The translations under genes were made by a program, and so were the position numbers. Below are positions 52,773 to 61,497 of a DNA stretch of 64,000 nucleotides, piece after piece. This DNA comes from Yanghanlia sp047501535. Lineage in GTDB: Bacteria > Pseudomonadota > Gammaproteobacteria > Burkholderiales > Burkholderiaceae_B. The stretch spans positions 24,994-88,993 of the forward strand of contig NZ_JAZDRJ010000014.1 in the NCBI RefSeq assembly GCF_047501535.1, read 5' to 3'. How positions within the stretch are numbered: the stretch's first letter is position 1; each line of letters begins with the position of its first letter. Under the pieces are notes generated by a model that was not told where the DNA came from, did no database searches, and saw only the letters and a list, made by a program, of their open reading frames with translations.

Positions 52773-53941
52773 TCGATAAACGCCTCAGAGGAAGTGCCGC
52801 CATCGCGGGTGTCGGCCACGCAGGAATCGGTAACGCGACTGGTTTCACCGAAATGGAAATTCTGGTTCAGGCGGCCCACCGCGCGGTCGAGGACGCCGGC
52901 CTGACAATGCAAGACATCGACGGCATCGCCACCGCCAGCGTGACGGCGTCGATGTGGGTTATGCCGGTGATCGAGCACCTGGGCATCAAACCCACTTTTA
53001 TCGAAGGCACGATGCTGGGGGGCTCTAGCTTTATTGCGCATTTAATGCCAGCCATTCATGCCCTGGAATCCGGCCAGTGCAATGCCGTGCTCGTATGCTA
53101 TGGCAGCACCCAGCGCACCAGCACATTGAACCGCGCAGAAATCGGCAAGGCGCGTCGCATGCTCGACCCACAGCCCTACGAAACACCTTACAACCCGCTG
53201 CCTCCGCTTAGCTCGTACGCGCTGGCTGCAGCGCGCCACATGCATCAGTACGGCACGAAACGTGAACATCTGGCCGAAGTGGCAGTGGCCGCACGCCAGT
53301 GGGCTCAATTGAATCCTGAAGCAATGATGCGCGACCCGCTCAGCATTGACGATGTTCTTTCCGCCCGCATGGTGTCCGATCCACTCACCGTACGTGATTG
53401 CTGCCTGGTCACCGATGGCGCAGGCGCTTTTGTGTTGGTGCGCGCCGACCGTGCAAAATCACTCAAGCAAAAACCTGTGTATGTGCTGGGGAATGCCACC
53501 GCCGTGTGGAACCGCCAGATTTCTTCCATGGAAGACCTCACCGTCACTGCAGCCCAGCAGTCGGGCAAGTTGGCGTATGAAATGGCAGGGGTTGGCCCTG
53601 CTGATATTGATGTTGTTGAAGTCTACGATGCCTTCACCATCAATACGCTGCTGTTCTTGGAAGACTTGGGTTTCTGCAAAAAGGGGGAGGCAGGCGACTT
53701 TGTCTCTGGGGGTGCCATTGCCCCGGGAGGCCGGCTGCCTGTCAATACCAACGGGGGCGGTTTGTCATGCGTCCACCCGGGCATGTACGGCATTTTCATC
53801 CTGATCGAAGCCGTCCGCCAGCTGCGTGGCGAATGCGGCGAACGTCAGGTTCAGGGTGCTGAACTTGCCCTGGTAAATGGTAACGGCGGCACATTGTCCA
53901 GCCAGGCCACCGCCATTCTGGGGACCGAGGCCACGCTGTAA
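52769..53941 (+). CDS. Thiolase-superfamily protein, possible aldolase (Ltp2-like)
   Basis: 390 residues, SCP-x/lipid-transfer-type thiolase fold: AHRAVEDAGLTMQDIDGIA, VEVYDAFTINTLLFLEDLGF, NTNGGGLSCVHPGMYG and LALVNGNGGTLSSQATAIL. At the position of the thiolase nucleophile (about residue 86-87, GGSSFIAHL) there is Ser rather than Cys, so ordinary thiolysis is unlikely. In steroid-degrading actinobacteria a DUF35-bound thiolase relative (Ltp2) is a retro-aldolase, and the overlapping DUF35 gene here makes a similar reaction plausible. The exact substrate is unknown. Confidence 0.85.
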   Translation: MIDKRLRGSAAIAGVGHAGIGNATGFTEMEILVQAAHRAVEDAGLTMQDIDGIATASVTASMWVMPVIEHLGIKPTFIEGTMLGGSSFIAHLMPAIHALESGQCNAVLVCYGSTQRTSTLNRAEIGKARRMLDPQPYETPYNPLPPLSSYALAAARHMHQYGTKREHLAEVAVAARQWAQLNPEAMMRDPLSIDDVLSARMVSDPLTVRDCCLVTDGAGAFVLVRADRAKSLKQKPVYVLGNATAVWNRQISSMEDLTVTAAQQSGKLAYEMAGVGPADIDVVEVYDAFTINTLLFLEDLGFCKKGEAGDFVSGGAIAPGGRLPVNTNGGGLSCVHPGMYGIFILIEAVRQLRGECGERQVQGAELALVNGNGGTLSSQATAILGTEATL

Positions 53942-53946
53942 ATTAC

Positions 53947-53976
53947 GAAGTCGCGCTGTATCAACAGCGCGGCTTC
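53947..53976. terminator. Hairpin between the thiolase-like and Bug genes
   Basis: A 13-bp stem (53947-53959 with 53964-53976, one T-G wobble, 4-base loop ATCA) lies between convergent genes. There is no T-run, so termination is possible but not certain. Confidence 0.5.
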
Positions 53977-53994
53977 GGCAAAACAGGGCTGACT

Positions 53995-54981
53995 TTAGTT
54001 GGTCAAACTGATGTTAGCCTTGCGTGCGATCTCTCCATAAACCTTAAGGTCGCGGTCAATCAAAGCCTGAAGCTCTTCCGGTGTGCTTCCCACAGCACCG
54101 AAACCCATAGTCTGCAAGCGTTCAACAAACTCAGGCTGTCGTAAGGCTTTTGCAATCTCGCTGGACATGCGTTGGACAATTGCGTCGGGCGTCCCGCTGG
54201 GGGCCAACAGGCCGATCCAAGAACTTTGCACAATGTCCGGATAGCCGGATTCCGCCATGGTTGGAACGTCAGGCGCGCATTCGCAGCGTTCTGGCAGGCT
54301 GACAGCCAACACTTTCAACTTACCCGACTCAACGTGTGGCATGCCGCCCGTTGCAGGATCAAAAAAGTAAGATACCAGCCCTGTTATGAGATTCGGCATG
54401 GCCTGAGCACTGCCGTTATAGGCAACGTGTGTGCCTTCAAAATCCGCCGTCATGGCGAAACTTTCACCCAATAGATGGCCCGTTGACCCGACTCCGGTCG
54501 AAGCATAGCTTGGCTTGTTTTCACGCGACCAATCTGCGAGTTCCTTGACATTGTTGACGGGCAGATCTTTCGGCACAAATAGAAAGAGCGGAATATCGAC
54601 AATGTGGCTGACAGCGGTGAAATCCGACGGTTGATAGAGTTGCTTCTCGAAGAGCACTTGATTGGTGGTGTAGGCAACCGGGACAACTCCGAATGTGTAG
54701 CCATCAGGCGTTGCTCGCGCTAGCTGAGCTGTGGAGATTTGGGTGTTGGCTCCCGGCTTGTTTTCAATAATGATGGTTTGGTCGATACTCTTAGCCACGT
54801 GTTCCATCAGCAGACGTGTCACGGTATCCACCGGCCCCCCAGCCGTATAGGGAACATAAACCTTCACAGGGTTCTGAGGCCAAGACTCGTCCGCCAGTGC
54901 ACTTGTCGCAGCAAACATGGAAATTGCTGCAGCCACTGCCCCCATCACCCGTGCAGGGCGAATCATTTTCTTGATTTTCAT
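53995..54981 (-). CDS. Bug/TctC-family periplasmic receptor
   Basis: 328 residues from ATG 54981, which has a GGAGG box. It has a long signal peptide with basic N-region (MKIKKMIRPARVMG), cleaved after ALA. The mature part has WPQNPVKVYVPYTAGGPVDTVTRLL, IIENKPGANTQIS and HVAYNGSAQAMPNLITGLVSYFFD. It is the last gene of the long minus-strand operon that starts beyond the right edge, 56 bases after the acyl-CoA ligase. No TctAB partner is present. Confidence 0.92.
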   Translation of the reverse strand: MKIKKMIRPARVMGAVAAAISMFAATSALADESWPQNPVKVYVPYTAGGPVDTVTRLLMEHVAKSIDQTIIIENKPGANTQISTAQLARATPDGYTFGVVPVAYTTNQVLFEKQLYQPSDFTAVSHIVDIPLFLFVPKDLPVNNVKELADWSRENKPSYASTGVGSTGHLLGESFAMTADFEGTHVAYNGSAQAMPNLITGLVSYFFDPATGGMPHVESGKLKVLAVSLPERCECAPDVPTMAESGYPDIVQSSWIGLLAPSGTPDAIVQRMSSEIAKALRQPEFVERLQTMGFGAVGSTPEELQALIDRDLKVYGEIARKANISLTN

Positions 54982-55037
54982 CGTTGTTTCCTCCGTTTCC
55001 AAGTAGGATTGTTTGCTGATCTCACGACATCGAGTCA

Positions 55038-56537
55038 TTAGCCTTGCGTCAGCTTTTCCCTAAGTTCCCGCTTCAAAACTTTGCCCGAAGGGTTGCGCGG
55101 CAAAGTCTCACATAAAAACAAATGCTTGGGCACCTTGAACCCCGCCAGCTTTCTGCGGCAGTATTCGCGTAACTCCTCCAAACTCAGGTCTTGCCCTGCC
55201 CGAAGCACGACAGCCGCTGCGACCGCTTCCCCCCACTTTGGGTCCGGCACCCCGACTACTGCCACTTCGGCGATCTGGTTCATTTCATACAGCACCCGCT
55301 CAACTTCTGATGAAGCAATGTTCTCACCGCCACTGACTATCATGTCTTTCTTCCGGTCAGTGAGGAACAAAAAGCCCTCCTCGTCGAGATACCCCATATC
55401 GCCACTACGGAACCACTCGCCGTGAAAGCTGGAAAGAGTTTTTTCTTCATCCCGCCAATAGCCTTGGGTAACTTTGGGGCCCCGCAGGCAAATTTCCCCC
55501 TGGGAACCCGGCGGCAACGCATTCCCGTCGTCATCCATAATGGCCAACTGCACGTTGGGCATCGCCCTACCGGTGGAACCGATTTTTTCGATCTCGCGCC
55601 CTGCTTCCATCATGGTGTCGCCCGAACAGGTTTCCGTCAGACCGTAGGCATCTACGTAGCGCGCGTGCGGAAAGACCGTGTTAAATTCCCGTATACGCTC
55701 TTCAGGGGTGCGTTCTCCACCGCCTACCAGCCATTTCAGGCTATGAAGCCGAAAACGTGAAGGTTCCGGAACAGAGAGGCAGCGATTCAACATGACGGGA
55801 GCCATCCACGCACCGGTCACCCCTTCGCTTTCAATCAAGCTCAGGCTGCGCACCGCATCAAACTCCCGTTCCACCACGAGAGCGCCGCCGACCACCCATA
55901 ACGCCACTCCAGGCAGGTCGTGTGCCCCCACGTGATACAGAGGCCCAACCACCAAAAGCTTGTCGTCACAGTTCAGACCCAGTGCGGCAATATGGTCCAG
56001 ACACCGCCACGCCATATTCCCGTAACTGTGCATTACCCCTTTGGGGCGGTCTGTCGTACCGCTGGTGTACATCAGCCTGCACAATGTTTCCGGGCGGACA
56101 GCGTGGGGGGCAGGTAGCGGGAATGCCTGGCCATCATATATACAACGACTATCCGCTTGTGCAGCGTCGTCGACGACCACTGCAGATAGTCTCTCCGGAA
56201 CGATTTCCTGCAGTTCCGCATCAACAAAAAGCAGCTTCACGCCCGCATGCCCGGTGATGTAGTCGACTTCATCCTTACCCAGGCGATAGTTCAGCGGCAA
56301 TAGCACAGCCCCGATATAAGAAACGGCCAATGCCAGTTCAAGGAAGGCAGTGCTGTTCTTCATTAGCAAAGCAACCACATCGCCTGCTTTTATTCCCTGC
56401 TTCTGCAGGAAAGCCGCTCCATGGACAACACGCTGCTGAACCTCACCATATGTCAGCCGATTTTCCCCGTACACCAATGCCAGACGTTCCGGCTGGACAC
56501 GCGCCCACCAGGCCACACTTGCTGTAACTGAAAGCAT
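55038..56537 (-). CDS. Acyl-CoA ligase (AMP-forming)
   Basis: 499 residues, ANL superfamily. P-loop MYTSGTTDRPKGVM at about 156-169, the DAYGLTETCSGD motif, the RSGDMGYLDEEG hinge and the catalytic Lys486 in PSGKVLKRELR. It resembles fatty-acid and aryl/alkyl-acid CoA ligases; the substrate is open. It lies between an acyl-CoA dehydrogenase gene and a Bug receptor gene, in one minus-strand operon, so the imported acid may be its substrate. Confidence 0.91.
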   Translation of the reverse strand: MLSVTASVAWWARVQPERLALVYGENRLTYGEVQQRVVHGAAFLQKQGIKAGDVVALLMKNSTAFLELALAVSYIGAVLLPLNYRLGKDEVDYITGHAGVKLLFVDAELQEIVPERLSAVVVDDAAQADSRCIYDGQAFPLPAPHAVRPETLCRLMYTSGTTDRPKGVMHSYGNMAWRCLDHIAALGLNCDDKLLVVGPLYHVGAHDLPGVALWVVGGALVVEREFDAVRSLSLIESEGVTGAWMAPVMLNRCLSVPEPSRFRLHSLKWLVGGGERTPEERIREFNTVFPHARYVDAYGLTETCSGDTMMEAGREIEKIGSTGRAMPNVQLAIMDDDGNALPPGSQGEICLRGPKVTQGYWRDEEKTLSSFHGEWFRSGDMGYLDEEGFLFLTDRKKDMIVSGGENIASSEVERVLYEMNQIAEVAVVGVPDPKWGEAVAAAVVLRAGQDLSLEELREYCRRKLAGFKVPKHLFLCETLPRNPSGKVLKRELREKLTQG

Positions 56538-56560
56538 GCTTGCTCCTTTTGCGCTCGTTC

Positions 56561-57733
56561 TTAATAGCTCCTGGGCATGTTGAGCTCATGGTTGGCGACG
56601 TAATTCAGCAACATCTCTTCGGACACCGGAGCAAAGCGGAACAAACGGCAATCGCGCCACAAGCGCTCAACGTGATATTCCTTGGCGTAGCCCATTCCAC
56701 CCATGGTCTGCATGGCCCGTTCCGTCGCGCGCCCGACTGCCTGAGCGGCGATTAGCTTGGCTGCATTTGCTTCATTGCTGTAGGGCAACCCCATATCAAA
56801 GTTTGTCGCGGCACAGTAATTGAGCAAGCGTGCGGAAGCGACCTCGACATGACACTGCGCCAGCGGAAATTGCAGCCCTTGGTAGCTACTAATTGCGCGG
56901 TCTCCAAACACCTTTCTATCGTTGGCGTATTGAACCGCCAGCTTGATCGCTAGCTCACCGGTGCCCACAAGACCCGCTGTGGTCACCATGCGTTCTGTAT
57001 TGAGCACTTCCAAGAGCTCTCGCCAGCCCTTGTGCAAGGTGCCGATCAGTTCATCCGGCTCAACCCGTACGTTGTCAAAGAACACACTGCTTGAATCAAG
57101 GGTGCAAGTCCCCAGTTTTTCGATTGGGGTGTGAGTGAGACCTTCTCGCTTCACATCAATCATGAACATGGATAAGCCATCGGTGCGCGACTCGGCGTCT
57201 TGCAGTTTCTTGGTGCGGGCGATCACCAACATCTTTTCGGCTGACTCCACACCGGTAATCCACACCTTGCGGCCGTTTAAACGCCAGCCTTCGCCATCTT
57301 CCGAAGCAAAAGTTTTGATTTCCAAGGTGTTGGTGCCAGCATCCGGCTCGGTCAGCGCCATGCAAAAATTCATCTCGCCGCTGATCACTTTGGGGAGGAG
57401 TTCCCGTTTCATCGTTTCGTTGCCGAAGCGAGAGATCGACACACCGCCGAAAATCGGGTTGATCATGAACAACTGTCCGACAGTGGAGCCGCCGCCAGTG
57501 GCTGCAAGCGCCTCAACGATCAAGGTCATTTCCATCATGCCCAGACCGCTACCACCGTGCTCTTCGGGCAATGCAACCCCTGACAGACCGGCATCACAAA
57601 CGGCTTGCCAGTATTCCTGGGGAAAGGCTTTCTGGGTATCGTGCTCGCGCCAATACTCAAGGCCAAAACGCTCACCGACCTGGCGGGCGGTATCCATCAT
57701 CATGCGTTGTTCATCATTCAGTCGAAAGTCCAT
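56561..57733 (-). CDS. Acyl-CoA dehydrogenase
   Basis: 390 residues. FAD/substrate motifs: FCMALTEPDAGTNTLEIKT (about 118-136), LNGRKVWITGVESAEKM, and GGMGYAKEYHVERLWRDCRL. The C-terminus reads PVSEEMLLNYVANHEL in place of Y-E-G-T, as in a betaproteobacterial subgroup, so the base is probably Glu in this segment or elsewhere. The start at 57733 has a GAGGAG box. It lies between a Bug gene and the second ligase gene. Confidence 0.9.
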   Translation of the reverse strand: MDFRLNDEQRMMMDTARQVGERFGLEYWREHDTQKAFPQEYWQAVCDAGLSGVALPEEHGGSGLGMMEMTLIVEALAATGGGSTVGQLFMINPIFGGVSISRFGNETMKRELLPKVISGEMNFCMALTEPDAGTNTLEIKTFASEDGEGWRLNGRKVWITGVESAEKMLVIARTKKLQDAESRTDGLSMFMIDVKREGLTHTPIEKLGTCTLDSSSVFFDNVRVEPDELIGTLHKGWRELLEVLNTERMVTTAGLVGTGELAIKLAVQYANDRKVFGDRAISSYQGLQFPLAQCHVEVASARLLNYCAATNFDMGLPYSNEANAAKLIAAQAVGRATERAMQTMGGMGYAKEYHVERLWRDCRLFRFAPVSEEMLLNYVANHELNMPRSY

Positions 57734-57796
57734 GGTGCTCCTCTTTGTATCCAATGGGTGGGGCGCCCGCCAACCTCAGTGGCGGACGCCCTGTCG

Positions 57797-58783
57797 TTAG
57801 TCGACCTGGATGCCCGCAGTCTTGGCGAGATCAATCCAGTGTTCAATTTGCTTGACGAGGAAAGCCTGTGCTTCGGCTGGCGTATCGCCCACCGGTTCCA
57901 GACCCTGAGAAGTCAACCATTCACGCATTTCCGCATCCTCCAGCACGGCACGGAATTCCTTATTCAGCTGCTCGACGACTGCGGTGGGCGTTTTCGAAGG
58001 TACATACAAGCCGTACCAGACCGAAGCGTCATACCCGGGCACACCTGCTTCCGCCACGGTATTCATCCCTGGCCAAAGATCGCTGCGCTGGGCTGTGGTT
58101 AAGCCCAAGGTTTTCATCTTTCCCGTTTCCACATAACGTTTCGCGGTAGAAAGGGGATCGATCACCACCTGTACTTCGTCGGACATCAGGGCAGTGAGTG
58201 CTGCGCTCGCTCCCTTATACGGAACATGGGTCATCTCCGCCTTAGAGGCCACTTTGAAATGTTCTGTGGCGAAATGCACGGAAGTTCCGACCCCCGGCGT
58301 CCCAAAGTTCACTTTTCCGGGGTTGGCCTTGGTATACGCCAGCAATTCCTCAACGGTGTTGACCGGCAGTGCATTGCTGACCAGCAAAGCAAACGGCCCT
58401 CTTACCACAGTGGTCACGGCGGTGAGGTCTTTGGTGGAGTCGTAAGGCAGGTCGGACTTGATTGCCGGCTCGGTTGCAATGGCTCCGCTATGCAAAAGGA
58501 TGGTTCGGCCGTCCGGCTCCGAACGCACGGTTGCCATCGTTCCGATGGAGCCTCCCGCTCCTGCACGGTTATCGACAATGACCTGCTGTCCTAAACGTTT
58601 CCCCAGTTTTTGCGCTAGTTTGCGGCCGAGAATGTCTGAGGTACCCCCCGCCGAGTAGGGAACAATAATGCGCATCTGTCCGGAGTCGAGATCTACATTG
58701 TCTGCCGTCTGCGCTTGTGAGAGTGGTATGCCGAAGGTCAGGGCTGTCAGTACAGCGCCAATTGTTCTTTTAAATACTTTCAT
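57797..58783 (-). CDS. Bug/TctC-family periplasmic receptor
   Basis: 328 residues with a signal peptide cleaved after SQA or nearby. The mature N-terminus departs slightly from the family (QMRIIVPYSAGGTSDILGRKLA) but then follows it: VIVDNRAGAGGSIGTMATV, HVPYKGASAALTALMSDEVQVVID. It has an AAGGAGAC box before the ATG. It lies between lpdA and the acyl-CoA dehydrogenase gene in the same operon. It is the fourth orphan receptor of this family in 11 kb. Confidence 0.93.
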   Translation of the reverse strand: MKVFKRTIGAVLTALTFGIPLSQAQTADNVDLDSGQMRIIVPYSAGGTSDILGRKLAQKLGKRLGQQVIVDNRAGAGGSIGTMATVRSEPDGRTILLHSGAIATEPAIKSDLPYDSTKDLTAVTTVVRGPFALLVSNALPVNTVEELLAYTKANPGKVNFGTPGVGTSVHFATEHFKVASKAEMTHVPYKGASAALTALMSDEVQVVIDPLSTAKRYVETGKMKTLGLTTAQRSDLWPGMNTVAEAGVPGYDASVWYGLYVPSKTPTAVVEQLNKEFRAVLEDAEMREWLTSQGLEPVGDTPAEAQAFLVKQIEHWIDLAKTAGIQVD

Positions 58784-58819
58784 GTTTGTCTCCTTTGTAT
58801 ATAGGTATAGATTGCCGCT

Positions 58820-60223
58820 CTAGTGATGTAAGGCTCGTCCGTACGCTGCTAATACGGCTTCATGCATCGCCTCACTGATGGTGGGGTGAGGAAAAACAGT
58901 GTCGATTATTTCTGCCTCGGTTGTTTCAAGCGTTGCAGCAATGGTGTATCCATGCACTAACTCGGTCGCTTCGGCCCCAACCAGATGGGCGCCCAGTAGC
59001 TCGCCTGAGTGACTGTTGAATACGGTTTTGATGAATCCCGCTCCTGCGTCGGTGGCCACAGCTTTGCCATTTGCTTCCAGAGGAAATTTGCCTACACGGA
59101 CATCGCTAGTCTGTTGGCGCGCCTGGGCCTCGGTCAGCCCCACACTGGCGCTCGGCGGATAGCTGTAAACGCATGCCGGCATGGGAACGGGATGCTGTGC
59201 ACCTGTGCGCAAACCCACGATATGTTCAACGCAGGCCACCCCTTCATGGCTGGCTTTATGGGCCAGCATTGGCGCCCCTGTCACGTCGCCAATCGCATAA
59301 ATACCCGGCTCAGCCGTTGCGCCCCAGTCGCCCACCCTGACCAAGCCGTCTTCCACCTGCACCCGCGTATTCTCCAGGCCCAAGCCCTGGGCGTTGCCTA
59401 CCAGGCCTACGGCTACCAGTGCGCGCTCCGCCTGTAATGACAAGGTTGCATCACCCTGTTGAACCCTAAGCTGTACGCATCCGTTTTCAACCAGAGCCTC
59501 CTGCACAATGGCCCCCGTAAGAAAGCGGATTCCGTCCTTGCTCATGGTTTTCTGTACAAAATGGCTGATTTCTTCATCGCTGCCAGGCAAGATACGATCA
59601 ACGGCTTCGACTACGGTCACGTCGGTACCCAGCGTTGCATAAAAGCTGGCGAACTCTAGACCGATGGCGCCCGCCCCAATCACGATCAACGACTTTGGCA
59701 ATGCCTTGGCCGATAAGGCGTCGCGATAGCTCCAAACATGCGTGCCATCGAAAGGTAATATGGGCAGTTCTCGCGAACGGGCGCCCACTGCAATAATGGT
59801 GTGCTCTGCCCGAAGGGTTTGACGTCTCCCGTCGCTGCTTTCGACCTGAACACGCCCGGCGGCAGGAATGCTCGCCGTTCCCATGAGCACATTGACTCCC
59901 GCTTTGGAAAGCAAGTGAGTGACACCTCCGTTCAGCCGACGAGAAACCTGACGGGAACGCGCAATGATCTTTTCAAAATCCACTCGCGGCTCACCCACGG
60001 TGATGCCTAACGCCCCGGCTTGGCGTATATTGCGCAGCGTATCGGCGCAATGCAGCAAAGCTTTGGTAGGAATGCACCCCCAGTTCAAGCAAATGCCACC
60101 CAGGCTTTCACGCTCCACAAGCGCCGTACGCTTGCCGAGCTGGGCGGCCCGCAAAGCCGCCACGTAGCCGCCCGGCCCACCGCCCACGATTACGATGTCA
60201 AACTCTTGCGTCTGATCTGCCAT
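58820..60223 (-). CDS. lpdA: Dihydrolipoyl dehydrogenase (E3)
   Basis: 467 residues. FAD motif VIVGGGPGGYVAALRAAQLG, the redox disulfide in GGICLNWGCIPTKALL, the NAD motif VIGAGAIGLEFASFYATLG, and the dimer-interface catalytic HPTISEAMHEAVL (His-Glu) at the C-terminus. It reoxidises the lipoyl group of E2 with NAD. The E2 stop overlaps its start by one base, so it belongs to the oxoacid dehydrogenase operon. Confidence 0.95.
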   Translation of the reverse strand: MADQTQEFDIVIVGGGPGGYVAALRAAQLGKRTALVERESLGGICLNWGCIPTKALLHCADTLRNIRQAGALGITVGEPRVDFEKIIARSRQVSRRLNGGVTHLLSKAGVNVLMGTASIPAAGRVQVESSDGRRQTLRAEHTIIAVGARSRELPILPFDGTHVWSYRDALSAKALPKSLIVIGAGAIGLEFASFYATLGTDVTVVEAVDRILPGSDEEISHFVQKTMSKDGIRFLTGAIVQEALVENGCVQLRVQQGDATLSLQAERALVAVGLVGNAQGLGLENTRVQVEDGLVRVGDWGATAEPGIYAIGDVTGAPMLAHKASHEGVACVEHIVGLRTGAQHPVPMPACVYSYPPSASVGLTEAQARQQTSDVRVGKFPLEANGKAVATDAGAGFIKTVFNSHSGELLGAHLVGAEATELVHGYTIAATLETTEAEIIDTVFPHPTISEAMHEAVLAAYGRALHH

Positions 60224-61494
60224 TACGTCACCAGCATCCCGATGGGTTGAGAAAGGTTTTGAGCAATTTGTTTGAGAAACTTCAGCCCTGTCACACCATC
60301 CAGCACTCGATGGTCAGCCGACAACACCAGCCCCATTTCACGATGAATAGCGGGCTGACCGTTTTCATCGGGCCGGAACAGTTCACGAATGCAGCCCACG
60401 CCAAGAATCATGGACTGCCCTGGGTTGATGATGGACGCCATGTAGCTGACATCGTGCATGCCGGCATTCGAAACGGTAATCGCCCCGCCTCGCATATCGG
60501 CGCCGGCCAGTCGACCCTCACGCGCCTGGGATATCAGCTGGGCGGAACGATCTGCAATCTGCCCCAAAGTCATGTTTCCGACATCGCGTAACACCGGCAC
60601 CAGCAAACCCTTTTCGGTATCAACCGCCATTCCGACATCGGTTGAGTCCAGCGTCAAAATCCCTTCATCCGTCCAGACCCGGTTAATTTCCGGCATGGCA
60701 CGCAAGGCCTGCCCCACCGCAGCAAGCACGAAATGATTCAGCGTGAATTTTTTGCGCGACTGGGCGGCATTCAGCTGTGCCCGAAGGGCAACCACCGCAC
60801 TGACTTCCACATCGACGGCCAGGTAGAAATGCGGGACCTGCTGCTTGGCATTGGTGAGGCGTTCGGCCACGGTCCGCTCAAGACTGGTGGGAGCGCGCAG
60901 CACACCGTTCAAGCCGTCAGCGGATACAGTCTCTGGTGCCGCGCCTGGGGCTCGTTGCTGGGCTGCCGCTTGCACATCCCGGGCTCGAATCCGACCACGA
61001 GGCCCCGAACCGACAACGGCTGCGAGATCTATGCCTTGTTCGGCTGCGAGTCGTCGCGCCAAAGGCGTCACCGGGATACGGGCACCACCAGTCGCAGTCG
61101 GGCGTGGGGTCGCCGCTGGGCTGACTGCAGCGACAGGAGTTGCCGCACTCGCAGCCGGTGCCGGGGCAGGCTCGGCTACTGCCTTAGCGGCTGAATCCAC
61201 TGCTTTCTCGGCTGAATCCACTGCTTTCTCGGCTGAATCGTGAGCTTCACCAGCTTGGCCGTCATCCCAATAGCCAATGACCGTGCCACACGGCAGGGTG
61301 GCTCCGGCCTGTTCGGTGATTTCAAGCAACACCCCATCAGCTTCCGCGACAATCTCATTGGCGGCTTTTTCGGATTCGATGACAAAAATAGGCTGTTCCG
61401 CTTTGAAGGCTTCTCCGGGTTGCACCAGCCATTCCAGCAATACGCCCTCTGTCATGGTCAACCCGAGTTTAGGCACCAGAAGTTCTCGCCGCAT
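60223..61494 (-). CDS. 2-Oxoacid dehydrogenase dihydrolipoyl acyltransferase (E2)
   Basis: 423 residues in three parts. A lipoyl domain (1-80) carries the lipoyl-Lys in ESEKAANEI. A peripheral-subunit-binding domain (about 142-180) reads RIPVTPLARRLAAEQGIDL. The catalytic domain (about 200-423) ends with SADHRVLDGVTGLKFL, holding the active-site His and Asp. The linker at about 87-130 is a Ser-Ala-Glu-Lys-Ala-Val-Asp repeat followed by Ala/Pro-rich sequence, encoded by a 21-bp tandem repeat. It could belong to a pyruvate, branched-chain or acetoin-type complex. Confidence 0.94.
   Translation of the reverse strand: MRRELLVPKLGLTMTEGVLLEWLVQPGEAFKAEQPIFVIESEKAANEIVAEADGVLLEITEQAGATLPCGTVIGYWDDGQAGEAHDSAEKAVDSAEKAVDSAAKAVAEPAPAPAASAATPVAAVSPAATPRPTATGGARIPVTPLARRLAAEQGIDLAAVVGSGPRGRIRARDVQAAAQQRAPGAAPETVSADGLNGVLRAPTSLERTVAERLTNAKQQVPHFYLAVDVEVSAVVALRAQLNAAQSRKKFTLNHFVLAAVGQALRAMPEINRVWTDEGILTLDSTDVGMAVDTEKGLLVPVLRDVGNMTLGQIADRSAQLISQAREGRLAGADMRGGAITVSNAGMHDVSYMASIINPGQSMILGVGCIRELFRPDENGQPAIHREMGLVLSADHRVLDGVTGLKFLKQIAQNLSQPIGMLVT
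61188..61239. repeat. 21-bp tandem repeat in the E2 linker coding region
   Basis: Two perfect 21-base units (61188-61208 and 61209-61229) are followed by a 10-base partial third. Each full unit encodes seven linker residues, so copy-number changes keep the frame and alter linker length. Confidence 0.9.
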
Positions 61495-61497
61495 GAC

